Origin: an uncultured Alphaproteobacteria bacterium
GTDB taxonomy: Bacteria > Pseudomonadota > Alphaproteobacteria > Rhodobacterales > Rhodobacteraceae
Reading direction: 5' to 3'
Length of the DNA: 64,000 bases
NCBI GenBank assembly: GCA_929200255.1
Contig: CAKMYZ010000001.1
Location: forward strand, 1-64,000
Below the pieces are notes generated by a model. That model had not been told where the DNA came from, did no database searches, and saw nothing but the letters and a program-made list of their open reading frames with translations. This document shows, one piece after another, positions 1-8,943 of the stretch (its first letter is position 1; each line of letters starts with the position of its first letter). Position numbers and translations under genes: made by a program.

Positions 1-60
1 CCCTCTTTTAGCAAATTGCCCTATTTGGTCCCATAGGCGCTGACGTCAGACAGAGGAGTG

Positions 61-249
61 TCAGATCAGCACTTCTCGTTGCGCCATGCGTTGTTCGAGC
101 CAGTCCAGCACTTCACTTTCAACCCAACCCACGCGGTTAGGGCCCAGCTGTACCCGCTTGGGGAATAAGCCTGCCTTCTCCAGACGTGCCGTGTGTTGCG
201 GTGAGTACAAGACCAACTCCTTTACCTGGCGTTTTGACAGTATTCTCAT
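61..249 (-). CDS. AlpA-like small DNA-binding protein (excisionase/regulator of the integrated element)
   Basis: A 62-residue protein that starts at ATG 249. An AGGAG ribosome site lies 8 bases upstream, which decides this start over a longer upstream frame. The sequence opens with a MerR/AlpA-style winged-helix signature (LSKRQVKELV, then a SPQHTARLEKAGLFPK stretch) and ends with a WVESEVLDWLEQR segment typical of AlpA/excisionase proteins. In the family such proteins activate integrase expression or act as directionality factors. It lies downstream of the integrase on the same strand, 91 bases away, as in many P4-like islands. A perfect 16-bp palindrome sits 22 bases before the start and may be its operator or that of a partner. 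The family call is secure; whether it acts as activator or excisionase is not. Confidence 0.8.
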   Translation of the reverse strand: MRILSKRQVKELVLYSPQHTARLEKAGLFPKRVQLGPNRVGWVESEVLDWLEQRMAQREVLI

Positions 250-270
250 CACGATATCTCCTAGATAGAA

Positions 271-286
271 GAGCATCGCGATGCTC
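271..286. promoter_or_regulatory. Perfect 16-bp palindrome upstream of the alpA-like gene
   Basis: GAGCATCGCGATGCTC is its own reverse complement over all 16 bases. It lies between the integrase stop (341) and the alpA-like start (249), so it is placed as an operator for the small regulator. It is not followed by a T-run on either strand, so it does not look like a terminator. Function is inferred from position and symmetry only. Confidence 0.5.
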
Positions 287-340
287 GGGTTTCGACAAGT
301 TCCCCGAGGAGGCTGCAGGCTAGCAGCTTGTAGTTGTATA

Positions 341-1468
341 TCAAGTGTCGGAATGCACCTTGAGAATTTCTGACAAGTGCTGTTCATACCGCACGAAGGC
401 TTCGTGCATCTCGTCCATGTATGCATGACGGTTATACACTGCCGCTACCCCGCTGATCGTACCCGAGACGTGGTTCAGTATTCGTTCAGTCACGTGGATC
501 GGCGCTCCAAGCTTTGCCATGTTGCTGCTGAAAGTACGTCGAAGGTCGTGCAGCGTGTAAGGCTCGATGTCCAATTCTTGATCAAAAGCTGCTTTGTACT
601 TTGAGAACCCGTTGAAAGGCTTGTCGTCCTTGAATCGCGATGGGAACAATAAGTCTGTGTCGCTGGGCAGGGCGCTGATTAACTCCAGGGCTTGCTGGCC
701 AATAGGTATCGTATGAGAGCGCTTATTTTTCACAAAGTCAGATGGATAAACGATCCTTTCGTCCACAAACCAACTTCGCCGCAGTCCAACCACTTCCCCT
801 TTGCGCTGACCTGTCAGGACTAACAGTTGAACGATTGGTCCATACGGATAGCCAAACTCAGATGCCCTTTGCCAGACCGCTACCAGTTCGCTGTCCGTGA
901 GAATGCGTTCACGGGGGCGCGTCTTGAACGCCATTGGTGGAACCGGTGCCACATCAAGAAACCCGCGCTTCACGCACCAATTCAACATCGTTCTGATCGC
1001 TACAAAGGCATGCTGTTGTTCCGAGGGCTTGGCTTTCAGCTTTTCGACAACAGACGCGATGTCGTGGCGTGACAGGTCAGTAATGTTGCATTCAAAGTGA
1101 AAGTGGCGATTGAGCAAGCGACGGTATTCTTCGACGGTCCGGGGTCTTGTCCGCACCTCACAATCAGCCAAGAATTTGGATCGGGCGATTGCGAACGAAA
1201 CTTTTGGCAGTGCGTTCATTGGGCTTTGTTCATCCAAGGTGATGTCGACCTGCGCTTGCTTGGCTAGGTGACGAGCCTCGGATAGCGACAAGTCAGGATA
1301 GCGCCCCAATGAACGGCGGCGGCGATCCTTGCCATATAGCACTACAAACGTCTTCGTGCCGCCTTGAGACACCCTGACCCCAAAGCCGGGCAGGGCGCTG
1401 TCATAGTACGTCTTTTGCCCCTTTTCGGGGGCCTTCAGGCGTTTAATCTGTAGGTCGGTTAGGCTCAT
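341..1468 (-). CDS. Tyrosine-type site-specific integrase (P4-like, Arm-DNA-bind N-terminus)
   Basis: 375 residues, the usual length for P4-type integrases of genomic islands. The N-terminal 80 or so residues (LTDLQIKRLKAPEKGQK, YYDSALPGFGVRVS) match the arm-type DNA-binding DUF4102 domain. The C-terminal catalytic domain shows the first Arg in TGQRKGEVVGLR, the H-x-x-R box in HDLRRTFSS, a second His in ILNHVSG, and the nucleophile Tyr in YNRHAY. The enzyme joins an element's att site to the chromosomal copy, usually a tRNA 3' end. A tRNA-Thr 3' fragment lies 129 bases beyond the start codon, which fits. Start ATG 1468 has a weak GAGAG site upstream. The frame is intact with all catalytic residues, so the element may still be able to move. 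Confidence 0.95.
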   Translation of the reverse strand: MSLTDLQIKRLKAPEKGQKTYYDSALPGFGVRVSQGGTKTFVVLYGKDRRRRSLGRYPDLSLSEARHLAKQAQVDITLDEQSPMNALPKVSFAIARSKFLADCEVRTRPRTVEEYRRLLNRHFHFECNITDLSRHDIASVVEKLKAKPSEQQHAFVAIRTMLNWCVKRGFLDVAPVPPMAFKTRPRERILTDSELVAVWQRASEFGYPYGPIVQLLVLTGQRKGEVVGLRRSWFVDERIVYPSDFVKNKRSHTIPIGQQALELISALPSDTDLLFPSRFKDDKPFNGFSKYKAAFDQELDIEPYTLHDLRRTFSSNMAKLGAPIHVTERILNHVSGTISGVAAVYNRHAYMDEMHEAFVRYEQHLSEILKVHSDT

Positions 1469-1596
1469 TTAGGCTCTCAAATCACTCGCGTAGGGGCGGT
1501 TTTCTATGGTCATCTATATTCACACTATAGACGTAAATAACTATATAATATAGATAAAATGAGCTCCTGTGTTCAACCATGGGAAGGTGCGAAAAC

Positions 1597-1644
1597 AGAT
1601 TTGTAATCAGTAGGTCCGCGGTTCGAGTCCGTGTGGGGGCACCA
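1597..1644 (+). other. att site: 3' part of a tRNA-Thr(TGT) gene
   Basis: The stretch reads as the anticodon loop (TTTGTAA, anticodon TGT), the 3' anticodon stem, variable loop, a full T-arm (GGTTCGAGTCC) and the 3' acceptor strand ending in CCA. The 5' half is missing: no D-arm and no 5' acceptor strand (expected to begin GCCCCCA) precede it, and the 5' anticodon stem has one mismatch. Homology starts close to the anticodon loop, a usual crossover point for tyrosine integrases. It is therefore the far-end att repeat of an element that entered a tRNA-Thr gene. The intact tRNA should lie to the left of the window. Confidence 0.85.
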
Positions 1645-1716
1645 TCTATTTCCACAATTCCAGTCGCAGCCGTCTTAACCACTTGCAAACTTCGCCGTCG
1701 CGCGTAGGTTTCCGAT

Positions 1717-2286
1717 ATGACGGATGGCCAAGACAGTATCTTGAATGCATTGCCCCTGCGGCTCAGACAGGCGCGTAAGGCGCAGGGTTTGTCGCTGGAC
1801 GCGATCGCGAACCTCAGCGGGGTTTCGCGCTCTATGGTGAGCCAGATCGAGCGCGGCGAAAGCAGCCCCACCATCGCGACGCTTTGGAACTTGACCCGCG
1901 CCCTGAATGTCGATTTTGCAGGCCTGCTTGACCAGACCGATCAGGGCGACCGTGTTGACGTGCTGAAAGCCTCCGAAGTGCCGACCATCGACAATATGGG
2001 GCAGGGTTGTCGCATCGCAATCCTTTCGCCACCGGAAGAGGCGGGGGGACATGAGGTGTATGACATTACCTTTCAGAGCGTGGGTATGCTGACCAGCCAA
2101 CCCCATGCCCGCGGCGCAGTTGAGCAGCTGGCGGTCCTGGACGGTCGTGTCAAAGTCACATCCGGCACAGCAATATCGGAAATCGCGGTGGGTGACACGG
2201 CGCGCTATGCAGCCGATGTGCCCCATGAGATTGCCGCAATTGGCGGACCCGCCCGGGTTTTCTTGATCGTGAAGGCGACGACTTAG
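1717..2286 (+). CDS. XRE-family regulator with C-terminal cupin domain
   Basis: 189 residues. Residues ~12-66 are a lambda-repressor-type helix-turn-helix (LRQARKAQGLSLDAIANLSG, then SRSMVSQIERGESSPT). Residues ~110-188 fold as a small cupin with the usual beta-rich pattern (QLAVLDGRVKVTSG). Proteins of this layout bind a small ligand in the cupin and control nearby amino-acid or amine metabolism genes. The gene lies 84 bases before kbl-tdh on the same strand, so control of threonine breakdown is the simplest idea, though it is an inference. It is the first chromosomal gene to the right of the att site. Start ATG 1717 is chosen because the helix-turn-helix begins soon after; the ribosome site is weak. 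Confidence 0.85.
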   Translation: MTDGQDSILNALPLRLRQARKAQGLSLDAIANLSGVSRSMVSQIERGESSPTIATLWNLTRALNVDFAGLLDQTDQGDRVDVLKASEVPTIDNMGQGCRIAILSPPEEAGGHEVYDITFQSVGMLTSQPHARGAVEQLAVLDGRVKVTSGTAISEIAVGDTARYAADVPHEIAAIGGPARVFLIVKATT

Positions 2287-2370
2287 CGGAAGCGCGTAAA
2301 TCATTGTGGAATTTGTTATTGCGGATTTTTTTCCGTTATGGCAGATTTTGTGCATTGAAGGAGCTATCTT

Positions 2371-3554
2371 ATGCCCACTGCATTCCTCGACGATATTCAA
2401 AGCACGCTGACCCAGATCGAAAACGAGGGTCTTTACAAACGTGAGCGTCTGATCACATCGCCGCAAGCCGGTACCGTCGCCGTTCAAGACCGGGATGTGA
2501 TTAACCTTTGTGCCAACAATTACCTTGGCCTTGCTAACCATCCCGATCTGAGTGCCGCGGCCCAGGCCGCGATGCACACACACGGGTTCGGCATGGCAAG
2601 CGTGCGGTTCATTTGCGGGACGCAGGCCATTCACCGCAATCTGGAACAGCGCATAGCAACCTTCCTTGGTAAGGATGATTCCATCCTTTTCGCGGCTTGT
2701 TTTGACGCCAATGGCGGCTTGTTCGAACCGCTATTGGGGGCAGATGACGCGATCGTCTCTGACAGCCTGAACCATGCGTCGATTATTGACGGTATTCGTC
2801 TGTGCAAGGCGAAACGCTATCGTTATGTCAACAACGACATGGCCGATCTGGAAGCCAAACTGAAAGAGGCGAAGGCGGGTGGCGCACGTCATGTCATGAT
2901 TGCCACGGATGGGGTATTCTCCATGGATGGCACCCTTGCCAATCTGCCCGGCATTCGTGCGTTGGCGGATACGTATGGTGCCATTGTGATGGTGGATGAT
3001 TGCCATGCAACGGGGTTTATGGGGCCACGCGGCGCGGGCACGCCGGATCATTTCGGCGTTGATGTTGATATCCTGACGGGGACCCTAGGCAAAGCACTGG
3101 GTGGTGCCATTGGCGGCTATGTCGCGGGACCACAACCGGTGATCGATCTGCTGCGGCAGAGGGCGCGACCCTATCTGTTTTCCAACTCATTGCCGCCGGC
3201 CATTGTCGTGGCAGGCAATGTGGCCATCGACCTTGTAGAAGACGGTGCCGATCTGCGTGCGCAGCTTTTTGCGAATGCGGCCCACTGGCGCGCTGGCCTG
3301 ACCGCGTTGGGGTTTGATCTGTTACCCGGTGAACATCCGATCATCCCCGTGATGCTGGGTGATGCCCAACTGGCGCAGGACATGGCAGCACAATTGTTTG
3401 ATGAAGGCGTCTATGTCTCGGGCTTCTTCTTCCCTGTGGTGCCGCGCGGGCAGGCCCGGATCCGTACCCAGGTGAACGCGAGCCTCACCATTGCAGAGCT
3501 TGACCGCGCACTTGCCGCCTTTGGCAAGGTTGGCCGTGCTTTGGGTGTGATCCA

Positions 3555-3558
<4 letters not shown>
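2371..3558 (+). CDS. kbl: Glycine C-acetyltransferase (2-amino-3-ketobutyrate CoA ligase)
   Basis: 395 residues, the standard length for Kbl. A PLP enzyme of fold type I that splits 2-amino-3-oxobutanoate with CoA into glycine and acetyl-CoA, the second step of threonine degradation. Visible marks are the [13 protein letters not shown]-terminal segment, the DDCHATGF motif (His212 stacks on PLP) and the Schiff-base lysine Lys241 in [11 protein letters not shown]. The start ATG 2371 follows a good AAGGAG site. The stop overlaps the tdh start by four bases (ATGA), so the two are translationally coupled. The upstream cupin regulator is a likely controller. Confidence 0.97.
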
Positions 3559-4598
<1,040 letters not shown>

Positions 4599-4624
4599 CG
4601 CAGAGGTTCGCCGTTTAGAATAAA

Positions 4625-4675
4625 AGGCCGTGACTGCACGCGCTCAGGGACACGCGCTGTGCGGCGTCACGGCCT
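4625..4675 (-). terminator. Intrinsic terminator between convergent tdh and the protease operon
   Basis: AGGCCGTGAC (4625-4634) pairs perfectly with GTCACGGCCT (4666-4675), with further GC-rich pairing inside the loop. Read on the minus strand, the stem is followed directly by TTTTATT, so it is a classical terminator for the minus-strand operon ending at 4686. On the plus strand there is no T-run, but the stem may still help to stop tdh transcripts. Confidence 0.75.
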
Positions 4676-4685
4676 CAAACACGCG

Positions 4686-7667
4686 TTAACCAGAACACGC
4701 GTCCCAACAACACGGGTCAATGCTCTGCACGCCGCAACTGGTGTCATTGCATCCTTTGTCACAGCCACAGGCTGATTTTGACCCGGCACTGCTGGTGTAG
4801 GCCAGCAGGTGCAGTTTCTTCACCGGCGTCTTGGGGTCATCGCTTTTGATGATCAGTTTGTTTGGCGTGGGGCACTTCTGGTCCGCCCGGTAACGGATCA
4901 ACACGTTGAGGCACGAACCGGGATGCAAAGCCGCAGGGAAGGGATTGCTTGCCAGCTTCCAATACTTGCTTGGCTTCTTGAACGCGACACTTGTGACGTT
5001 CAGTTTGCAATCGCCGGTATTGCAAATCGTGATCGTCGTTTCACCCAGACACCCGGCTTGCACGCCGCCGATGCAGGTTGATCCAGTGACCGCGATTTTA
5101 CCCCAGAGGACTTTGCCAAACACTTTGACGGTTTTTGATCCTGTCGGATCATTGCTTGTCACCGTGATCACGGCGGATTTTGCGCCGATGCTGCTTGGTG
5201 CAAAGCGAATAGGCACATCTACAGCCGTGCCGGGGGCGATCCGAATGGGGAAGCTTTGCACATCCGCCACCACAAAATCGGCCGAGGATGACGTGATGTT
5301 CGCTACGGTTAGCGGACAAGGGCCACTGTTGACCAAACTCAGCGTCTGGTCGACGTGATCGCCCACGCATGTCTTGCCGAAGTTCCCGCCCGCCGCGATG
5401 ATCAGATCCAGTTCCGGCGGGGGTGCCTTGCCGGTGACCTTGATGGTGCGGGTCTGGAACGGCCCGCTTTCAACCGAGATTGTCGCGGCCTTGTTTCCCA
5501 ATGATGCCGGATCAAACCGGATGGGCACTTGCAGGGCATTCCCCGGTTCAATGAACAGCGGATAGTCCAGCACGTTGGGCACAACGAATTCCGCACTTGA
5601 AGACACGATGTTGGTGATCGGCATCGTGTTTGCGCCGCTGTTGCTGAGGGTCAGCATCATGTCCTTGAAATTGCCAAGACAGGTATGCCCGTAATCGCCA
5701 TTGTCAGCAAAAAACAGCGACAGGCGCCACCCGGCGCGCTCCACAGCGGCAGAGACATTCAATCTTCCGAACCCATACAACTGCGAAAAATTGGGGCCAG
5801 CGTAGGCTGGGTTGCTTGAGATCAGGTTGTTCGCATCGCGCCAGCGTCCTATGGCGTTGGCGTTGTTGACGTCGATTTTAACGGCGGTGTCGCGCAGGAT
5901 TGCGCGGACCTCTTCCAGACGCAGGCCGGGGTTGGCCGACAGGATCAGTGCACAGGCGGCTGCAACAGTCGGCGCTGCGGCCGATGTGCCGCCAAAGGTC
6001 TGCTCTCCACCAGAGGCATCAAGTGACGGCGCACCGGCTCCTTGGGCACAGATATCAATTTCCGGGCCGAAATTGGAGGATCCCACCTTACGTTCGACCC
6101 CGCCGCCATCGGGCAGGTTGGAATTGGCGATTGCCAGCGTATCAGGGTGTGCCGCCCAGGTGCGAAAGCCGGTGATCAGCGTGTTGGCATTGCCTGCCGA
6201 GTAGACGACAATCGTGCCCAAACCCCCACGACCACTATTGGCCAAAAGCTGGAACGTATCATCCATGATACCAGACAGGGCGACACCGCTGTCACCATGT
6301 GAACAGCTGATGATATCAGCGCCATCGGCAAGGGGTTCGGCGGGCCAGCCAGCACTTGGGTTGCCAGTGGTGAAGCCCGCCGCCCACAGCAGAACGTCTG
6401 GGTAATTCGCGCTCGAGAGGGAGGGGCGCTCCATCACGATCTGCCGGGTGTTGGAGGCGATGCCGGAGACGTCATCACCATTGTTGGTCAAGGCTGCAAT
6501 AATACCGTAGACACCCATGCCGTGGCTTGTATCAGGCTGATATCCGGGCACCGTGCATTCGCGCAGGCCAGAGAAGTCATAGCAGCGCAGCACCTGTGCC
6601 GATCCATCAGACAGATTGCCGCCGATGTCGGGGTGATCGGTGTCCAGCCCGCGATCAAGTGAGGCAACAACCACATCAGGATCGCCCAGCGTCTTCTGCG
6701 GAGCCGCCACATCCAGCATCCGCCAGGCCACATCGACATTTTGCAAGGTCAGGTTGGCCTGTGCAGCAAATGTCGGATCGTTTGGCGGGTCTTCGGGGAA
6801 CGCATCATCAGACAGTTCCGCCATAATATCAGGCTCGCCATAGATCAGCAGACCGGCATCATGCAGGTCTTCAACGGCTTTGAGGTGATCCATCAGATCG
6901 CCCGGGGGCAACGCCACAAGCCGCGCATTGCGTGCCTGCCGGAAACTGCGCAAGGACGTGCCTTTCAAGCGCGCGATATGTGCGTCAATCTCACCCTCGG
7001 TGGTGCCGTCCACAAAGCGCAGCACAAACTGACTGTCGATGACCTTGATCTGATCGGCATTGAGATCGACTGGCACACCCACGCGCCCGCGGTTGCCGGT
7101 GATGCGCAAGATTTTCTGATGCAGCTCGGCGCGCAGCTTGGGCGTATCCTTTTGGGTGAACCGAAACAGCCAGATCGCACCATCGGCCTGCATGAATGCG
7201 TCGATGTCTTTGCTGTATTCCGGTATTGCCGGGGTCAGCGGAAGCTCCTTGGTGATCTGATCACACAGCTTTTTCGCCTCCCCCTGGTCAGGGTGAACGT
7301 CGGGAAAGGCCACTGCCAGCATCGGGCCGGGCGGCGGAAAGGGCACAGCACTTTGTCCAAGTCGATAAAACGGCCAGTCCTTTGCACCCACAAAGACCGT
7401 CACAGGTGTTGGGTCCGCCGCGACCGAATGTGTCTGTGGCGGTGCCACGCCAGCATTGCCCTCGGCCTTGACCGTATAGGTGCCTTGCGGGACCGCGCCA
7501 GCGTAGACGGCGGTTGATCCCTCACGCTTAAGCTTGTGGGTCTTTTTGCCATCCACCAATGCCACGTTCATGGCCGTGTCAACGGGTTGCCCGATGTGGT
7601 CACAGACCGTCACAATCACTGTGACGCGCTCGGTCGTTGGGGCTGTGTTTTTCTGAGACTTAGTCAT
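4686..7667 (-). CDS. Multidomain S8 (subtilisin-like) peptidase with ASH-type repeats and Cys-rich tail
   Basis: 993 residues from ATG 7667, chosen for its AAGGAA site; a frame-open start 15 codons upstream lacks one. Residues ~10-95 look like a small beta-sandwich; ~120-310 have no clear assignment but resemble a propeptide region. The S8 catalytic domain spans ~310-645 with Asp338 (SLDRG), His382 (SHGMG), the SAGN oxyanion Asn region and Ser562 (GGTSAAAP). Three similar beta domains follow (about 650-745, 750-860, 865-960), with TLSNSG/SLVNSG and PIRF motifs of the ASH/choice-of-anchor type. The last 31 residues hold seven cysteines. No signal peptide or sorting signal is visible. It is the last gene of the operon, 41 bases after the LCAT-like hydrolase. 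Likely an active endopeptidase; substrate and location are unknown. Confidence 0.9.
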   Translation of the reverse strand: MTKSQKNTAPTTERVTVIVTVCDHIGQPVDTAMNVALVDGKKTHKLKREGSTAVYAGAVPQGTYTVKAEGNAGVAPPQTHSVAADPTPVTVFVGAKDWPFYRLGQSAVPFPPPGPMLAVAFPDVHPDQGEAKKLCDQITKELPLTPAIPEYSKDIDAFMQADGAIWLFRFTQKDTPKLRAELHQKILRITGNRGRVGVPVDLNADQIKVIDSQFVLRFVDGTTEGEIDAHIARLKGTSLRSFRQARNARLVALPPGDLMDHLKAVEDLHDAGLLIYGEPDIMAELSDDAFPEDPPNDPTFAAQANLTLQNVDVAWRMLDVAAPQKTLGDPDVVVASLDRGLDTDHPDIGGNLSDGSAQVLRCYDFSGLRECTVPGYQPDTSHGMGVYGIIAALTNNGDDVSGIASNTRQIVMERPSLSSANYPDVLLWAAGFTTGNPSAGWPAEPLADGADIISCSHGDSGVALSGIMDDTFQLLANSGRGGLGTIVVYSAGNANTLITGFRTWAAHPDTLAIANSNLPDGGGVERKVGSSNFGPEIDICAQGAGAPSLDASGGEQTFGGTSAAAPTVAAACALILSANPGLRLEEVRAILRDTAVKIDVNNANAIGRWRDANNLISSNPAYAGPNFSQLYGFGRLNVSAAVERAGWRLSLFFADNGDYGHTCLGNFKDMMLTLSNSGANTMPITNIVSSSAEFVVPNVLDYPLFIEPGNALQVPIRFDPASLGNKAATISVESGPFQTRTIKVTGKAPPPELDLIIAAGGNFGKTCVGDHVDQTLSLVNSGPCPLTVANITSSSADFVVADVQSFPIRIAPGTAVDVPIRFAPSSIGAKSAVITVTSNDPTGSKTVKVFGKVLWGKIAVTGSTCIGGVQAGCLGETTITICNTGDCKLNVTSVAFKKPSKYWKLASNPFPAALHPGSCLNVLIRYRADQKCPTPNKLIIKSDDPKTPVKKLHLLAYTSSAGSKSACGCDKGCNDTSCGVQSIDPCCWDACSG

Positions 7668-7708
7668 TCGAAAATTCCTTCTTATGAAGTGCGTAGAACG
7701 ATGCGACG

Positions 7709-8842
7709 TCACGCAAAGTCAGGACGCGCCTGACGCAACCGATCGAAAATTGCTGTGCGGTCGGTGACCTTTGCAGCGCGTGAAACGGGCCTGCCTTTGC
7801 GGATCAGATCAAGGGTTGTCGCAATGACGGTCCGGTTGTTGCAAAGCATCCCATGGGCGCAGCGCACGAAATACCGAGGCAGATCGCCGTGCTCGGCAGA
7901 GCTGCGGGGGACAACCCCATCGCCATCGTCGGACCGGTCAAACTGGAAGCCGCTGTCGGCAGCCCTTGCACCAACAATGGTGCTGTGGCCGGTGCCGATG
8001 ATCTGATGAAACCGGGCGTCTGGCGCGGGCAGGGCTGCAACCGTGGCTCTTGCATCATCAAGTAAATCCGTGCAGGGCCGGACGGCGCTTGCGGGCCAGT
8101 CAGACGGATCAAAGTGGTTCGCGTCAGTGTTTGCGCCAGATGGCAGCATCGCCAGCAGGCCGGGAAAATCAGACAGGTAGTCCCGCACCAGGGTGCGGCG
8201 GTCATGAACCGTATCGATCCGCGCCAATGTGCCCAGCGTCGGATGGCTCAGATCAAACATTTGCAGCGGCGCGTAGCAGCCACGATTTGGCGTGCCAATG
8301 GTGATAACGCGTGCGATTACCTCGCCATCCGGGTCGGCTGCGGCCATCTGTCGGGCCACCAACCCACCCATTGAATGACAAACCAAGGTGACGCCAGAAA
8401 GGTCCTGTGCGCGCAGCTGTGCTATCAGCTCATCGCCAGTGATAGTTGGGGACTGCCGCCAATCATATGGCAGAAACTCTGCATCAAATCCGGCCATTCG
8501 CAGCCGCATCAGAAGCTGTCCATAAGAGGCCGCAAGCGCACCTGTCGCCTTGACAGGTGCGGGCCACTTCAACCGGGCGATACCGCCTGCGGCAATCTGG
8601 GCGGGGTGCAGCCATGCTGCCTCTAACTGATCACCATTCAGGACGCTCAGCCGCGAGCCCATCATGCCGGGCAGTACCAGAACCTTGCCGCCGCTGATAT
8701 CTTGGGATGCGATCGCAGGGCAGGATGCTGTGGTATTGGCGCGGCGGGCTGCACCAAGTTGCGCCATGACAGTTTTCAGCCACCCAATGGGGTTTGGCGC
8801 GAGTGGCGAACGGGTCGCCTCTGTCATCGATGCTGTTGTCAT
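7709..8842 (-). CDS. LCAT-like alpha/beta hydrolase (putative lipase/acyltransferase)
   Basis: 377 residues from ATG 8842, which has a GGGGGTAGGA site; a TTG nine codons earlier is less likely. It begins its fold with VLVLPGMMGSRL, the oxyanion-type motif of lecithin:cholesterol acyltransferase-like and bacterial esterase/lipase proteins, followed by PYDWRQ. The nucleophile elbow is CHSMGG with Ser157, then a GTPNRG segment. A late His in the CAHGM region near the C-terminus may complete the triad. In the family, such enzymes cleave or transfer acyl chains of lipids. There is no signal peptide. It lies between two S8 peptidase genes in one operon. The hydrolase fold is clear; the substrate is not. 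Confidence 0.85.
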   Translation of the reverse strand: MTTASMTEATRSPLAPNPIGWLKTVMAQLGAARRANTTASCPAIASQDISGGKVLVLPGMMGSRLSVLNGDQLEAAWLHPAQIAAGGIARLKWPAPVKATGALAASYGQLLMRLRMAGFDAEFLPYDWRQSPTITGDELIAQLRAQDLSGVTLVCHSMGGLVARQMAAADPDGEVIARVITIGTPNRGCYAPLQMFDLSHPTLGTLARIDTVHDRRTLVRDYLSDFPGLLAMLPSGANTDANHFDPSDWPASAVRPCTDLLDDARATVAALPAPDARFHQIIGTGHSTIVGARAADSGFQFDRSDDGDGVVPRSSAEHGDLPRYFVRCAHGMLCNNRTVIATTLDLIRKGRPVSRAAKVTDRTAIFDRLRQARPDFA

Positions 8843-8894
8843 TGTCCTACCCCCAATTGCGAGACACAATCGAAGGGTAGGAACTGTCGTTAAC

Positions 8895-8943
8895 TCAGTG
8901 TGAGTGAGATCAGTGTGAAGGTTTTATGCGCGATGTTTCACAC
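8895..8943. other. Intergenic repeats: TCAGTGTGA direct repeat and GTGTGAA/TTCACAC inverted repeat
   Basis: Two copies of TCAGTGTGA (8895-8903 and 8910-8918) lie 15 bases apart in the gap before the LCAT-like gene. The second copy extends to GTGTGAA (8913-8919), which pairs perfectly with TTCACAC at 8937-8943, overlapping the stop of the upstream protease gene. On the minus strand, the same TTCACAC heptamer occurs in the promoter of the operon's regulator. It can be read as a regulator-binding site for an internal promoter or as a weak processing hairpin. Confidence 0.4.

Noticed and set aside
1597-1644. Functional tRNA-Thr gene
   Set aside because: No D-arm and no 5' acceptor strand; only the 3' half is present.
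1482-1874. 130-codon minus-strand frame across the tRNA-Thr fragment
   Set aside because: Its PTRTRTADLLITN segment is simply the antisense translation of the tRNA 3' end, a well-known false protein; the rest overlaps the cupin regulator.
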